A DNA stretch of 15,162 bases from Baffinella frigidus (GCA_026770585.1 MU646730.1:348120-363281), one strand, 5' to 3'; shown: positions 1-7,165, counted from the first letter of the stretch. Notes: generated by a model not told the origin, from the letters alone. Translations and numbers: made by a program.

Positions 1-150
1 CTGTAAAAGGGGGCGTCAGGTGTCAGAATGTACTGCAAAAGGGGGCGTCAAGTGTCAGAATGTACTGCAAAAGGGGGCGTCAAGTGTCAGAATGTACTGT
101 AAAAGGGGGGGCGTCAAGTGTCAGGACGTTGTGCAAGGGGGCCACATGTG
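1..150. repeat. 32-bp minisatellite
   Basis: Units beginning CTGYAAAAGGGGGCGTCA start at 1, 33, 65 and 97, an exact 32-bp period. The fourth unit carries two extra G. A degraded fifth unit (TTGTGCAAGGGGGCC) follows near 130 and a trace (TGTACTGCACATGTCAGGACG) near 166-186. The array probably continues left of the window. A 103-codon open frame across it is only the repeat read through. Confidence 0.9.
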
Positions 151-269
151 TCAGGGGAAAAGAAGGTGTACTGCACATGTCAGGACGAAGCTCGCAGAAC
201 CTTACATACCTCAACGCTCGAAGAACCGAAAGGACCTAAACCACGGCACTTGGGGATCACCCTTAAGCC

Positions 270-455
270 GGTTTTTGCTGCGATCTTCTGCACCGGGGCG
301 GGTTGAGGGCAATGACTTTGCTGAACCCTAAACCCTGAACCCCACCAAGCCCTGAGCCCTGAGCCCTGAGTCCTAAGCCCTAAGCCCAGAACCTTAAATC
401 CTAACTAAACCTGCTCGGCACCACTGCCGCGATCCTCTGCACCGGGGGGGCTTGA
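270..455 (+). repeat. Direct repeat pair flanking a telomere-like tract
   Basis: CTGCGATCTTCTGCACCGGGG (about 279-298) recurs as CCGCGATCCTCTGCACCGGGG (about 427-447). Between them lies a degenerate telomeric tract. From 187 to 270 and from 456 to 680 I see no gene, only unremarkable mixed sequence. Confidence 0.55.
318..402 (-). repeat. Degenerate telomere-type array (CCCTAAA / CCCTGAG)
   Basis: Seven-base units CCCTAAA, CCCTGAA, CCCTGAG and CCCTAAG follow each other with a few interruptions. The C-rich strand is on +, the orientation expected toward a left chromosome end, but the array is short and degenerate, so it is interstitial rather than a functional telomere. Confidence 0.75.
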
Positions 456-681
456 TGCGATCCGAAAGGAAGCATGGCCTTTCTACATAACTAGTTCCGG
501 TGTCCGCCTATGTTGGGAGCTCGAAGAACCTCAAGGACCTAGAGGATATGGTGGGCCTTTGCTGACTTCCGTACATTGACACCAAAGATGAAAAGAGAGA
601 AAGGTGGATGAGGTTTCCCCCGATGAAAGGGCCTCATGTGTACTGTCAGGAAACCTGTCGTGGTCAGATCTCCCTATTCTT

Positions 682-720
682 GACCAGATTTCTGGACCAG
701 ATTTCTGGACCAGATTTCTG
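682..720. repeat. 13-bp tandem repeat, three copies
   Basis: GACCAGATTTCTG occurs three times without change (682-694, 695-707, 708-720) and is followed by GTCC, which can pair with the GGAC at unit junctions. A minus-strand open frame across it (531-776) has no gene-like features. Confidence 0.9.
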
Positions 721-860
721 GTCCATATCCGCAGTGACTTTATGGAGTGACGATCTAGAAGCATGATAGGAGACACACCCGAAACCCCGCAGAGGGGTTT
801 GTCCTGCTGATTAGCCTCGAGGCTAATCCGGGGACACGTTGAATTTAAAAGAAGATGGAT

Positions 861-980
861 CCCTATTTGTTCATAGGAGTTGGACGAAGGTTACTTAGGG
901 CCCTACGTAAATTTAATTAGGGCCAGAACCCGGTTTGATAGGCCATTTTCTTTTCAAGTAAACATGTTCCCGGATGAAGG
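861..980 (+). repeat. Dispersed repeat family H, copy 1
   Basis: About 120 bp, from TCATAGGAGTTGGACGAAG through TTAGGGCCAGAACCCGGTTT to AACATGTTCCCGGATGA, matches 3600-3720 along its length with scattered substitutions. It contains TTAGGGCC twice, with GGGCCC and TACGTA palindromes. No open frame is conserved between the copies, so it looks non-coding. Confidence 0.75.
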
Positions 981-986
981 CTCGCC

Positions 987-1014
987 GGTCATCCACGGTT
1001 CCACGTGGATGACC
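987..1014. repeat. Perfect 11-bp hairpin
   Basis: GGTCATCCACG (987-997) pairs exactly with CGTGGATGACC (1004-1014) across a 6-nt loop. It sits just inside the right edge of the family H repeat. Confidence 0.8.
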
Positions 1015-1018
1015 ACGT

Positions 1019-1156
1019 GACGATAGCCGGCACCTCAAATCGACAGTGGAATAGCTCGTTTTAGGTTTCATCAGTACTAATCCGCGGACGAATCCCGTCC
1101 GCTTTGTACCAGGAATAATAGAAAGACGCAGCCGATTTGAGGTGCAGGGTGTCGTC
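1019..1156. repeat. Short inverted-end element (about 138 bp)
   Basis: GACGATAGCCGGCACCTCAAATCG at 1019-1042 (split as GACGATAGCCGG and CACCTCAAATCG) is mirrored at 1133-1156, where CGATTTGAGGTGC is exact and the outer end GTCGTC also pairs. The interior shows no frame. It resembles a non-autonomous MITE-like element, but no other copy is present here to prove mobility. Confidence 0.6.
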
Positions 1157-1193
1157 GCGTGGGAGTCAACGGCAGTGGGTCCTAGAGAACGAA

Positions 1194-1301
1194 GGGCGAA
1201 CAGGTTGTGAACCGCCAGTTGCCTGAAAGTCAACTGGCGGTTCGCAAAAGGCAACTGGCGGTTTGCTTTTAGGCAACTAGTGGTTCGCAACCTGTTTGCC
1301 C
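1194..1301. repeat. Nested foldback element built on GAACCGCCAGTTG
   Basis: Outer 20-bp arms 1194-1213 and 1282-1301 match with two mismatches. Inside, GAACCGCCAGTTG (1209-1221) pairs exactly with CAACTGGCGGTTC (1231-1243), and further copies of GGCAACTGGCGG and GGCAACTAGTGG follow. The whole 108 bp can fold into alternative hairpins. Confidence 0.85.
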
Positions 1302-1375
1302 AGGCTCGTACCTGGGTGAAGGGGGGAATGGCTCCACGCCATGACATGTTCTAGCTCTGCCCGAGTTCATGTGAA

Positions 1376-1433
1376 CCGATTGACATTTGCGCAAATGTCA
1401 ATCGGATAACTCAAAGTCAACAATTGACTTTGA
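1376..1433. repeat. Perfect 30-bp palindrome plus adjacent 10-bp hairpin
   Basis: 1376-1405 is an uninterrupted palindrome centred on GCGC, reading CCGATTGACATTTGC then its exact reverse complement. Five bases later TCAAAGTCAA (1411-1420) pairs exactly with TTGACTTTGA (1424-1433) over a 3-nt loop. A loopless 30-bp palindrome is unusual. From 1434 to 1537 I see nothing else. Confidence 0.9.
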
Positions 1434-1537
1434 ATCTTCTGGTCTTCGTCACGTCGGGGGTAACCTCCGTTTACGGACGCTCGGCGTATGGGATTACAGG
1501 GAGTATGCATATAGAGAGTAAACACCCATACGGTGTA

Positions 1538-1752
1538 CCACACGAGAACGCTAGAGGGGTCTATTTATATTTATAAAACAATGGGTGTAAATATTTGTAC
1601 CAGGATAAGGTAAAGTAACCTCGTGCCTGGTAAAAATCATACCAGGCGCGAGGTTACTTTTTATCTTATCCTGGTAAAAATCTGAGCGGCTGTGTAGTGA
1701 AGACTTTATATATGTTCGATTTTAAATAGGCCCCTCTTGCATTCTCGAGTGT
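1538..1752 (+). mobile_element. Family A inverted-end element, copy 1
   Basis: The left end CCACACGAGAACGCTAGAGG and right end CCTCTTGCATTCTCGAGTG are imperfect inverted repeats of about 30 bp. They continue inward as TCTATTTA / TAAATAGG. The interior is a second hairpin: TACCAGGATAAGG...CCTGGTA (1598-1632) against TACCAGG...CTTATCCTGGTA (1640-1676). There is no coding capacity, so it is MITE-like and would need a transposase supplied elsewhere. A clear target-site duplication is not visible. Confidence 0.8.
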
Positions 1753-1756
1753 CATG

Positions 1757-1917
1757 CCACACAGCAGGCTACGAAGGGATTTCCGGGCAGGAAATGCCTG
1801 AGTTTCCGTTATCTTATCCGTAGGAACCCCCCTATGTCCCTGCGGATTGCCTAACGTAGGGTCCTATCTCGTAACGCTGATGGATTATTCAAAATCCCGT
1901 CGAAGTCCGCTGTGTGG
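1757..1917 (+). mobile_element. Family E 161-bp element, copy 1
   Basis: It begins CCACACAGCAGGCTACGAAG and ends CGTCGAAGTCCGCTGTGTGG, giving inverted ends of about 26 bp. The interior has GTTTCCGTTATCTTATCCGT, GGAACCCCCCTATGTCC and TAGGGTCCTA blocks shared with copies at 4826, 6601, 12508 (reverse) and 2997 (reverse). It is exactly 161 bp, like two other copies. It sits between family A copies 1 and 2. Confidence 0.85.
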
Positions 1918-1954
1918 CACGTCATTCAAAACGAAGAACCGCCACCAGCTTTAC

Positions 1955-2167
1955 CCACTCGAGAATGCTAGAGGGGCCTATTCAAAACCGAACATATAAA
2001 GTATTTACTACAAAATACTCAAATTTGTACCAGGATAAGATAAAAGTAACCACTCGCCTGGTATGAGGTTTACCAGGCACGAGGTTATTTTATCTTATCC
2101 TGGTACATATATTTACACCCCCCCCCCCCCTACATATAAAATAGGCCCCTCTAGCGTTCTCGTGTGG
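1955..2167 (+). mobile_element. Family A inverted-end element, copy 2
   Basis: It starts CCACTCGAGAATGCTAGAGG and ends CCTCTAGCGTTCTCGTGTGG. As in copy 1, the inner part is a hairpin of TACCAGGATAAGATAAAAG (from 2028) against TTATTTTATCTTATCCTGG (to 2105). A 12-C run lies at about 2118-2130. It has no coding capacity. Confidence 0.85.
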
Positions 2168-2283
2168 ACAGGGGTACCTCCATCATCAGAAAGTGCACCC
2201 CCCTAGAACAACCATAGGGCCCTGGACACCCCTATTGTAGGGTCTTGCCGGAAAGAGGCGTGTACTGTGAGAACGCTTATCAG

Positions 2284-2410
2284 GGGAAACCTATTTTTCT
2301 TTCATTTCCTGGCAACGAAAATTACTACACAACTGCTTTAATATTATTAATAAATACGCACTGTGAAGTATTGTTTGTTGCCAGGAAATGAAAGAAAAGC
2401 AGGGTTCCCA
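2284..2410. mobile_element. Family F foldback with TTACTACACA core, copy 1
   Basis: The arms TTTTCTTTCATTTCCTGGCA (from 2295) and its mirror ending at 2398 match over at least 22 bp and more loosely out to 2284-2410. The inner border reads CAACGAAAATTACTACACAA on the left; on the right it is weakened to TGTGAAGTATTGTTTGTTG. The centre is AT-rich (TTTAATATTATTAATAAATA). Confidence 0.8.
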
Positions 2411-2437
2411 AATGAACGCGGTCTAGGACGTGCCCGC

Positions 2438-2628
2438 CCGCACGAGAATGCTAGAGGGGCCTATTTAAAAACAGGGTGCTTAAAAAAGTGGGCATTCGTG
2501 TAGTAACTTTCGTTGATTGGTCACGTTACTAGCCATATATTGGCCAGTCACGAAGTTGGAATACCTTATCCTGGTACAAATATCTACGACCCCACATATA
2601 AATAGGCCCCTCTAGCATTCTCGAGTGG
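2438..2628 (+). mobile_element. Family A inverted-end element, copy 3
   Basis: It starts CCGCACGAGAATGCTAGAGG and ends CCTCTAGCATTCTCGAGTGG. The interior differs from copies 1 and 2: it carries GTGGGCATTCGTGTAGTAAC, TTTCGTTGATTGGTCACG, TAGCCATATATTGGC and CTTATCCTGGTAC, and is closest to the copy at 13985-14253. The GTGTAGTAAC block is the reverse complement of the family F core. Confidence 0.85.
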
Positions 2629-2988
2629 GCCTCGGGGCTAGGACCGATACGTGCACAACAATTTTTCGGGTAAACATAACCCTAAACCCTAAACCCTTAA
2701 CCCGAAAGATTATTACACAATAATCTTAGATTATTACACAATAATCTTCCAAGCCATAGGCTTAACCAAACAGTGCGTAACAGGGGTTCGACATTATCTC
2801 GGGCCCGCCTCGGTACTATAGGACGGGCCCGCCTCGGGGATAGGACCCATACGTGCACAATAATCTTTCGGGCATAACAGGCTTAACCCAAAAGTGCGTG
2901 ACAGAGTTTCAAAAAAATTCCTGTGCCCGCTTCGGTCCCGCTTGGGGGCTAGGACCCATACGTTCATAAAAGGCTTTCGGGCATAATC
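2629..2988 (+). repeat. GC-rich tandem repeat array (about 115-bp unit)
   Basis: Three related units carry GCCTCGGGGCTAGGACC, ATACGTGCACAA, TTTTTCGGG or CTTTCGGGCATAA, then GGCTTAACC and GTGCGTAACAG. They begin near 2629, 2823 and 2935, and the last is shortened. The first unit is split by a telomeric insert and two small palindromes (2672-2748). The array is bounded on both sides by family A ends pointing outward. Confidence 0.75.
2672..2748. repeat. Telomeric heptamers followed by a duplicated 22-bp palindrome
   Basis: CCCTAAACCCTAAACCC is followed by AAGATTATTACACAATAATC and an immediate second copy starting at about 2727. Each copy is a hairpin of AGATTATT and AATAATCT round ACAC. The motif replaces the shorter CAATAATCTTTCGGG context seen in the next array unit, so it looks like a local insertion or slippage event. 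Confidence 0.75.
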
Positions 2989-3156
2989 CACTCGAGAATG
3001 CTAGCGGGCTTGCAAGGGATTCTGAATAGCCCCTAAGCAATAAGACCTAAGACCCTACGGTAGGAAGCCGTAGGGGCATAGGGGGGTTTCTACGGATAAG
3101 GTAACGGGAAGGTGGCTCGATTTGGGCCAAAAATCCCTTCGTAGCCCGCTGTGTGG
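2989..3156 (-). mobile_element. Family E element, copy 2 (reverse), fused to a family A end
   Basis: On the minus strand it starts CCACACAGCGGGCTACGAAG at 3156 and runs through the E blocks (GATAAGGTAACG; GGGTCTTAG) to AATCCCTTGCAAGCCCGCT near 3003. The outer terminus is not the E end. It is CCACTCGAGAATGCTAG (2989-3005), the terminus of family A, so the two families are joined at a shared GCTAGCGG-like stretch. The A part stops after about 17 bp. Confidence 0.7.
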
Positions 3157-3179
3157 TTACATGTGGGGTGTAAGGATGT

Positions 3180-3296
3180 GTACCAGGCATGGGAAAGAGG
3201 GAGGAGCGAGGGAGGAAGGAGAAGCGAGAGATGGAGTTGGGAAGCGAGGGATGGAGTTGGGAGGAAGGAGAAGCGAGGGATGGAGTTGGGTGGGCG
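3180..3296 (+). repeat. Purine-rich tandem repeat (GAAGCGAGGGATGGAGTTGG)
   Basis: GAAGCGAGRGATGGAGTTGG occurs three times (about 3222, 3241 and 3271) with GGAGGAAGGA spacers, inside a strongly purine-biased strand. All six-frame ORFs here are low-complexity products of the bias (GARDGVG-type strings and their antisense), so none is called as a gene. Confidence 0.85.
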
Positions 3297-3360
3297 AAAA
3301 TGGCTCAAATGCCAGCCAACGGCTCCAACGCCAGCCACGAAATACCCCCCCCCCAAACAC
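3297..3360 (+). repeat. Direct repeat, left copy
   Basis: The 64-bp block AAAATGGCTCAAATGCCAGC...GCCAGCCACGAAA...CCCCCCAAACAC recurs at 3863-3923 with one substitution in the first 45 bp and a length change in the C run. The pair brackets about 500 bp that includes the family H copy 2. Confidence 0.9.
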
Positions 3361-3378
3361 ATAACGTGATCACGTTAT
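3361..3378. repeat. Perfect 18-bp palindrome
   Basis: ATAACGTGATCACGTTAT is an exact palindrome centred on TGATCA, lying immediately after the left direct repeat copy. A weaker hairpin (ACGCTCAG / CTGAGCGT) follows near 3473-3491, with repeated GTCAACTTTTG strings round it. Confidence 0.85.
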
Positions 3379-3599
3379 CGGGACTGACCGAGATCGGGAA
3401 GCTACGCTAGACCTGAAGGGGGTCAACCTCAAAAGTCGACTTCAATTGAACCTCGTGTCAACTTTTGGCAAGACGCTCAGATTCTGAGCGTTTCCCTGTT
3501 GTGTCAACTTTTGATTGCCCACCGTCACGTCTTGAGTAGGCTGGAGGACGATAAAAACTTCTAGAGAGGTATACTGTGGGAACACATTTAATGGAAACG

Positions 3600-3725
3600 T
3601 TCCCTAATTGGGATAGGAGTTGGACGAAGATTAATTAGGGCCTTAAGTAAGTTTATTTAGGGCCAGAACCCCGTTTGCTAGTCCGTTTTCATTGAAATTA
3701 AACATGTTCCCGGATGAGGGTGGGC
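3600..3725 (+). repeat. Dispersed repeat family H, copy 2
   Basis: It matches 861-980: GATAGGAGTTGGACGAAG, TTAATTAGGGCC, TTTAGGGCCAGAACCCCGTT and AACATGTTCCCGGATGAGG. To its right (3714-3775) it continues as GGGTGGGCGGGTGAGTATGG and GCACGTCGACC, which resembles 4400-4440 on the same strand, so copy 1 may be truncated at its right edge. Confidence 0.75.
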
Positions 3726-3779
3726 GGGTGAGTATGGGCCTAAGCACGTCGACCCTGGACTACCCAGGATTGTTTGGGG

Positions 3780-3862
3780 GGATAATTGATTTGATTAGGA
3801 TTCATACGTAAAATTACCTATGCCATAGTAATTTATCCTATGATTTCTCCTACGCAACAATA
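3780..3862. repeat. AT-rich foldback, related to the centre of the 5079-5230 element
   Basis: AAATTACCTATG and CATAGTAATTT (3811-3834) pair with one bulge. The block TTAGGATTC...TACTATGCC...TTTCTCCTA is shared loosely with 5134-5180, where it forms the interior of another inverted-end element. Confidence 0.5.
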
Positions 3863-3923
3863 AAAATGGCTCAAATGCCAGCCAACGGCTCCAATGCCAG
3901 CCACGAAAACTCCCCCCAAACAC
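3863..3923 (+). repeat. Direct repeat, right copy
   Basis: Second copy of the AAAATGGCTCAAATGCCAGC block described at 3297-3360, here with a shorter C run (TCCCCCCAAACAC). Confidence 0.9.
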
Positions 3924-4025
3924 GGCAGGATTCGAGGGTTTCGGGAGCCCTAGATTTAGCGGTAACGTGACCAAATTTGCATGAGAAAATCCTTCAAGTT
4001 AACTGCCCACAGGGTGAGTTGACTT

Positions 4026-4056
4026 TTGATGAAAGGTCCGTAGCCCACTGTGTGGG
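4026..4056 (-). mobile_element. Solo family E terminus
   Basis: GTCCGTAGCCCACTGTGTGGG resembles the terminal 20 bp of family E, but no E interior follows on either side. It is either a remnant or a terminus carried by a rearranged element. From 3924 to 4025 I see nothing else. Confidence 0.5.
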
Positions 4057-4067
4057 CACGTCGCCCC

Positions 4068-4535
4068 GGGATAAGTGCACACAAGGACACCTCATACAAG
4101 GAGGTATTGAAGTTTCGAGAGGGTGGGTGCGATTTTGGACAAGCCTCAGCCATTGAGAAATTTAGTCACGGCCCTAATTATCTTCGTATACGGTGTATAC
4201 TTGGTGATATACGACTCTGGGTAGGTGACTTCGAGAGTATCCTATCTCTCGTGTGACACCCCCAAATAAAGAAAACCTTAAAGCCAACCAACCCTGAGTC
4301 TATCAAGCTTCGTCCAACTCGGATAATGGTGAGTTGGTGTGGGTCCTAAGCCATTGATAAATTTAGTTACGGCCCTAATTAACCTTTGTCCAACTCGGAT
4401 GATGGTGAGTGGGTGTGGGACCTACGCACATCGACCTTGGATGAGTGAAAACGCGGACATCTCACACGCAGAGGTAAAAAATACTTTACAATTTCGAGAG
4501 GGTGGGTGGGTTTCGACCTAAGCCGTTGAGAACGT
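4068..4535 (+). repeat. Two-fold repeat (AATTTCGAGAGGGTGGGTG / CCGTTGAG units)
   Basis: Two long segments repeat in direct order. GGACACCTCATACAAGGAGG...TTTCGAGAGGGTGGGTG...CAGCCATTGAG (about 4083-4157) corresponds to GGACATCTCACACGCAGAGG...TTTCGAGAGGGTGGGTG...AAGCCGTTGAG (about 4456-4531). Between them ATTTAGTTACGGCCCTAATT and GTCCAACTCGGATRATGGTG also appear twice. These parts are the reverse complement of family H. No protein is conserved between the units. Confidence 0.7.
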
Positions 4536-4590
4536 CCGGCCGCGCCCCACCTTCGATGAGCGCCTCGACGATGTCTGCACACCACCCGAG
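4500..4590 (-). pseudogene. Ankyrin-repeat fragment (helix 2 and hairpin)
   Basis: On the minus strand, from about 4575 downward, the frame reads ADIVEALIEGG then ARPDVLNG. This fits the second helix and following loop of an ankyrin repeat (consensus roughly VVxLLLEAGADVN). AG stands just before the ACATC codons, as an intron acceptor would, since the preceding string is GTGTGCAG. No PLHFAA helix follows. Instead the frame runs into the repeat unit whose shared part ends near 4531 and stops in TAA around 4490. So it is at best a broken exon abutting a repeat. The match is short and made by eye. It is weaker than the fragments at 7776 and 11059, but it is on the same strand and has the same VEALIE-type spelling. 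Confidence 0.45.
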
Positions 4591-4628
4591 AAAGAGACCT
4601 TGATTAATCCACACGCGCCCATATTCAT

Positions 4629-4629
4629 C

Positions 4630-4660
<31 letters not shown>

Positions 4661-4756
4661 CATATCTATATGATATATATATATACATATATATTATATT
4701 ATATCATATATACAACATACAGAGAGAGAGAGCGAGAGAGATAGAGAGAGATTAAT
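4629..4756. repeat. AT microsatellite followed by GA microsatellite
   Basis: (AT)n with short TATCATAT interruptions runs from about 4629 to 4712 and can fold on itself. (GA)n follows from about 4720 to 4752. From 4757 to 4825 the sequence is unremarkable. Confidence 0.95.
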
Positions 4757-4825
4757 CCCATCCCATCACGGCCCAGGCACCCCACCACTCTTCGTTCGGG
4801 GGCGAGGCAGGTCCAGGGCCACACA

Positions 4826-4986
4826 CCACACAGAGGGCTACGAAGGGATTTTCGGGCGCTCAGTGCCCAGATTTTCGTTACCTTATCTGTAAGAACCCCT
4901 CGATGCCCTAACGGGTTGCCTACCGTAGGGTCCTAGGTCTTGTCGCGTAGGGGTTATTCGAAATCCCTTCAAAGTCCGTTGTGTGG
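4826..4986 (+). mobile_element. Family E 161-bp element, copy 3
   Basis: Ends CCACACAGAGGGCTACGAAG and CTTCAAAGTCCGTTGTGTGG enclose the standard E interior, with CGGGCGCTCAGTGCCC and TGCCTACCGTAGGGTCCTAG. Its length is exactly 161 bp. It is closest to the copy at 6601-6761, sharing the GGGCGCTCAGTGCCC variant and GTAGGGGTTATTCGAAATCC. Confidence 0.9.
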
Positions 4987-5078
4987 TGACATTTGTTTTC
5001 GTGGTACTCGTGATTGGGTGTTCATAGTAGTTCCAGCGCTGTTTTCTGTACTCAGGTGCAAGGTGCGGAACTGCTCTC

Positions 5079-5230
5079 ATATTCATCTCGAAAGATAACT
5101 TAATCAGTTCCCTACTTAGCGTTTTCATTCAATTAGGAGTCCTGATTAAATTTACTATGCCCTAACTCATTTCTCCTATTCAACCTCCTATTGAAAAGGA
5201 ACTGATTCAGTTATCTTCCGAGATGAATAT
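5079..5230. mobile_element. 152-bp inverted-end element
   Basis: The arms 5079-5111 (ATATTCATCTCGAAAGATAA, then CTTAATCAGTTCC) and 5198-5230 are inverted copies over 33 bp with two differences. The interior is AT-rich with TTAGGAGTCC and TTTACTATGCCC, akin to 3796-3860. No frame is conserved and a minus-strand ORF over the left arm is fortuitous. Only one complete copy is visible. Confidence 0.8.
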
Positions 5231-5329
5231 AACACTGGCAAGCCAACACAGCAAAAGAATTAAAGCTGAGACCAGAAATCCGGTCCAATATTTTTCGTTT
5301 TTTAAAGCCCAGTTCCTTAAGGATTCAGG

Positions 5330-5420
5330 TGAACGTTTTTGAACCCCCTTTGTGGCATGTCCTCTCTCGACAGCCCGCTATCGAGCCACCTGGGGGTTCA
5401 CTTAAAAGCCGAGGAAACCC
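5330..5420. repeat. Hairpin with GAACCCCC / GGGGGTTC arms
   Basis: TTGAACCCCC (about 5338-5347) and GGGGGTTCA (about 5392-5401) pair round a 45-nt loop containing GACAGCCCGC. A second small hairpin, AAAGCCGA / TCGGCTTT, follows at about 5404-5433. From 5231 to 5329 nothing is seen. Confidence 0.55.
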
Positions 5421-5583
5421 TGTTTCGGCTTTTTTATTGTACAAGTCCATTTCCCTTTGGATTCAGGGTTTTCATTATTATAATCCTTCAGACTTGAATC
5501 GCGTTCTCGCTCGACAGCGGCCTTTCCACAGGCCTTACGGTAGGCAATACAGTACTACTGGAAAGCCCCAGGGGAAGTTTCAA

Positions 5584-5615
5584 AAAGTAGCGGACACTCT
5601 GGTGTCCGCTACTTT
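5584..5615. repeat. Perfect 14-bp hairpin
   Basis: AAAGTAGCGGACAC (5584-5597) pairs exactly with GTGTCCGCTACTTT (5602-5615) over the tetraloop TCTG. The plus-strand open frame covering it (5329-5661) shows no domain or compositional sign of a gene. Confidence 0.85.
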
Positions 5616-5778
5616 GGAGCCATTTTCACCTCAAAAGGCAATTTTTGCCCTAAGGACGTGACCAAAATTCGTCAAAAGGCAACAATAGTGTCGTGTCCAG
5701 AGAAATTGAGACTTCCCCTGTGGATTTGCAGTAGTAGGGACATGTGGGTGGTTCCTACAGATACGGTAAAGGATTACA

Positions 5779-5961
5779 GGTCCAGATCTCATCCGGTCAC
5801 GTATTTAATCTAAATGCTCGGCGGAGTTTCCCATACAACGAAAATTACTACACAAGCGATAAAAGAGTCGTGTCCAAAAGATCATGTGCAGTAATTTTCG
5901 TACATTCGGGGAACTCCAGAGCATTTATCATAAATACCTGACCGGATGAGATCTCTGGACC
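5779..5961. mobile_element. Family F foldback with TTACTACACA core, copy 2 (183 bp)
   Basis: Long arms of about 75 nt: GGTCCAGATCTCATCCGGTC on the left mirrors GACCGGATGAGATCTCTGGA on the right. Inward, TATTTAATCTAAATGCTC matches GAGCATTTATCATAAATA, then GGAGTTTCCC matches GGGGAACTCC. The innermost border is CAACGAAAATTACTACACAA against TGTGCAGTAATTTTCGTA. The central loop is about 30 nt. ORFs read on both strands because the element is a near-palindrome. Confidence 0.85.
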
Positions 5962-6189
5962 GGGTTCCACATCTTTGCGAAGGAAAACGGCTCCACGCGT
6001 TTTTGCACCACGAAATGGACTTGACATATATTTACTATTTTCAAAGAGACTGAGCGTAAAACTGCCGACAGTCAGCAGCCGCACGAGGGACTCTCAGTCC
6101 GCACCACTTTAATCTCAGGATGGGGTGGGGCTTGGAGCCATTTCTGAGCGTAACTCCTTTTTATGGGTTGAATATACGACCGCACCAGC

Positions 6190-6224
6190 GTCGTGAAAAC
6201 CCCGACATGGTCGGGGTCTTTCAC
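6190..6224. repeat. GTGAAAACCCCGAC hairpin
   Basis: GTGAAAACCCCGAC and GTCGGGGTCTTTCAC pair with one mismatch across ATG. It sits immediately left of the TGCCATTTC minisatellite. From 5962 to 6189 I see no other structure. Confidence 0.7.
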
Positions 6225-6227
6225 CCA

Positions 6228-6382
6228 TTTCTGCTATTTCTGCCATGTTGAAACTTCTGAGAGGTACATTTCTGCCATTTCTGCTATTTCAGAGAGGTAT
6301 GTTTCTGCCATTTCTGCCATTTCTGCCATTTCTGCCATTTCTGCCATTTCTGCCATTTCTGCCATTTCTGCTATAGCAGAAA
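6228..6382. repeat. 9-bp minisatellite (TGCCATTTC)
   Basis: TGCCATTTC is repeated in tandem about eight times without change from about 6306 to 6368. Looser copies to the left (from 6228) are interrupted twice by TGAGAGGTACATTTC or CAGAGAGGTATGTTTC. Because 9 is a multiple of 3, both strands stay open, giving ISA or AEM tripeptide runs. This explains the small ORFs here without a gene. Confidence 0.95.
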
Positions 6383-6414
6383 TGGGAGAAAGTAGGCACG
6401 CACGCAGCCAGTGA

Positions 6415-6493
6415 GCCATAAGTGTCCTCTTAGTTAACATAACTAAGAGTTAACATAACTAAGAGTTAACATAACTAAGAGGACACTTATGGC
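6415..6493. repeat. Perfect 22-bp inverted repeat enclosing 16-bp tandem units
   Basis: The arm GCCATAAGTGTCCTCTTAGT, plus TA, at 6415-6436 is exactly mirrored at 6472-6493. Between the arms AACATAACTAAGAGTT is repeated, and each unit itself contains part of the arm (ACTAAGAG). The layout looks like a hairpin whose tip has been tandemly amplified. Confidence 0.9.
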
Positions 6494-6600
6494 GATGCGT
6501 GGACCCTACTAAGTAGACCGCACTAAGTGACCCACTCTCAATAACCACCCCTCCTCCCCACAGTCCATAACCAGTCCTGAGAGTCACCTGTCTCAGCACC

Positions 6601-6761
6601 CCACACAGAGGACTACGAAGGGATTTTCGGGCGCTCAGTGCCCAAGTTTCCGTTACCTTATCCGTAGGAACCCCCCTATGTCCATACGGGTTGCCTACCG
6701 GAGGGTCCTAGGTCTTATTGCTTAGGGGTTATTCGAAATCCCTTCGATGTCCGCTGTGTGG
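6601..6761 (+). mobile_element. Family E 161-bp element, copy 4
   Basis: Ends CCACACAGAGGACTACGAAG and CTTCGATGTCCGCTGTGTGG; exactly 161 bp. Interior blocks are as in the copies at 1757 and 4826. It lies about 50 bp left of a family A copy, the same E-next-to-A association seen near 1.75, 3.0 and 12.5 kb. Confidence 0.9.
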
Positions 6762-6814
6762 AGCGGCATGGGAACCTGTAAAAATCACTACACATCGCCC
6801 CTCGTGTAAAGGAA

Positions 6815-7004
6815 CCACACTAGAATGCTGGAGGACCCTATTTGCATGTTGGGTTGTAAATAATTGTACCAGGATAACGTAACCAAGCTCGTGACTGTCC
6901 TAATTTCGCAGAGTTACGTGACCAACCTCACGAAAGTTACTACACAAATGCCCACTTGTAAAAGCAAACGGTTCTAAATAGGCCCCTCTAGCATTCTCGT
7001 GTGG
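6815..7004 (+). mobile_element. Family A inverted-end element, copy 4
   Basis: It starts CCACACTAGAATGCTGGAGG and ends CCTCTAGCATTCTCGTGTGG. The interior has TGTACCAGGATAACGTAACC, GAGTTACGTGACCAACC and AAAGTTACTACACAAATGCC, linking it to family F by the TTACTACACA core. If the ends are taken as CACAC...GTGTG, the flanks read GGAAC and GAACC, a possible 4-bp GAAC duplication. Confidence 0.85.
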
Positions 7005-7064
7005 AACCCCGGTTTTAAAATAGTCTTTTTCTTGGCCTCGGGTGGTTGGAGAGGGACTGGCGCT

Positions 7065-7165
7065 GGCTCAGTCTATTTGGTCCCACCAATTCTGCGAGAC
7101 CGTGCTCTTTCCCACCCAAAGTTGACGGATTTGTACCACAGACCCAGCACGTCAACTTAAGAATA
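7065..7165 (-). repeat. Family G repeat, reverse copy
   Basis: The reverse complement reads GAATAGTTC-like start, GTTGACGTGCTGGGTCTGTG, GTACAAATCCGTCAACTTTG, GGTGGGACCAAATAGACTGA. This matches the forward copies at 7290-7475 and 9050-9172, so the 7.07-7.48 kb stretch is an inverted pair of G repeats. Confidence 0.75.

Noticed and set aside
20-331. 103-codon plus-strand open frame at the left edge
   Set aside because: It is the 32-bp minisatellite read through; it has repeated CQ/KGG strings, no domain and no conserved start.
913-1347. 144-codon minus-strand frame, the longest in the window
   Set aside because: It crosses the family H edge, two inverted-repeat elements and the CAACTGGCGG hairpins; the peptide follows those repeats (RQLPFANRQLTFRQL) and shows no family features.
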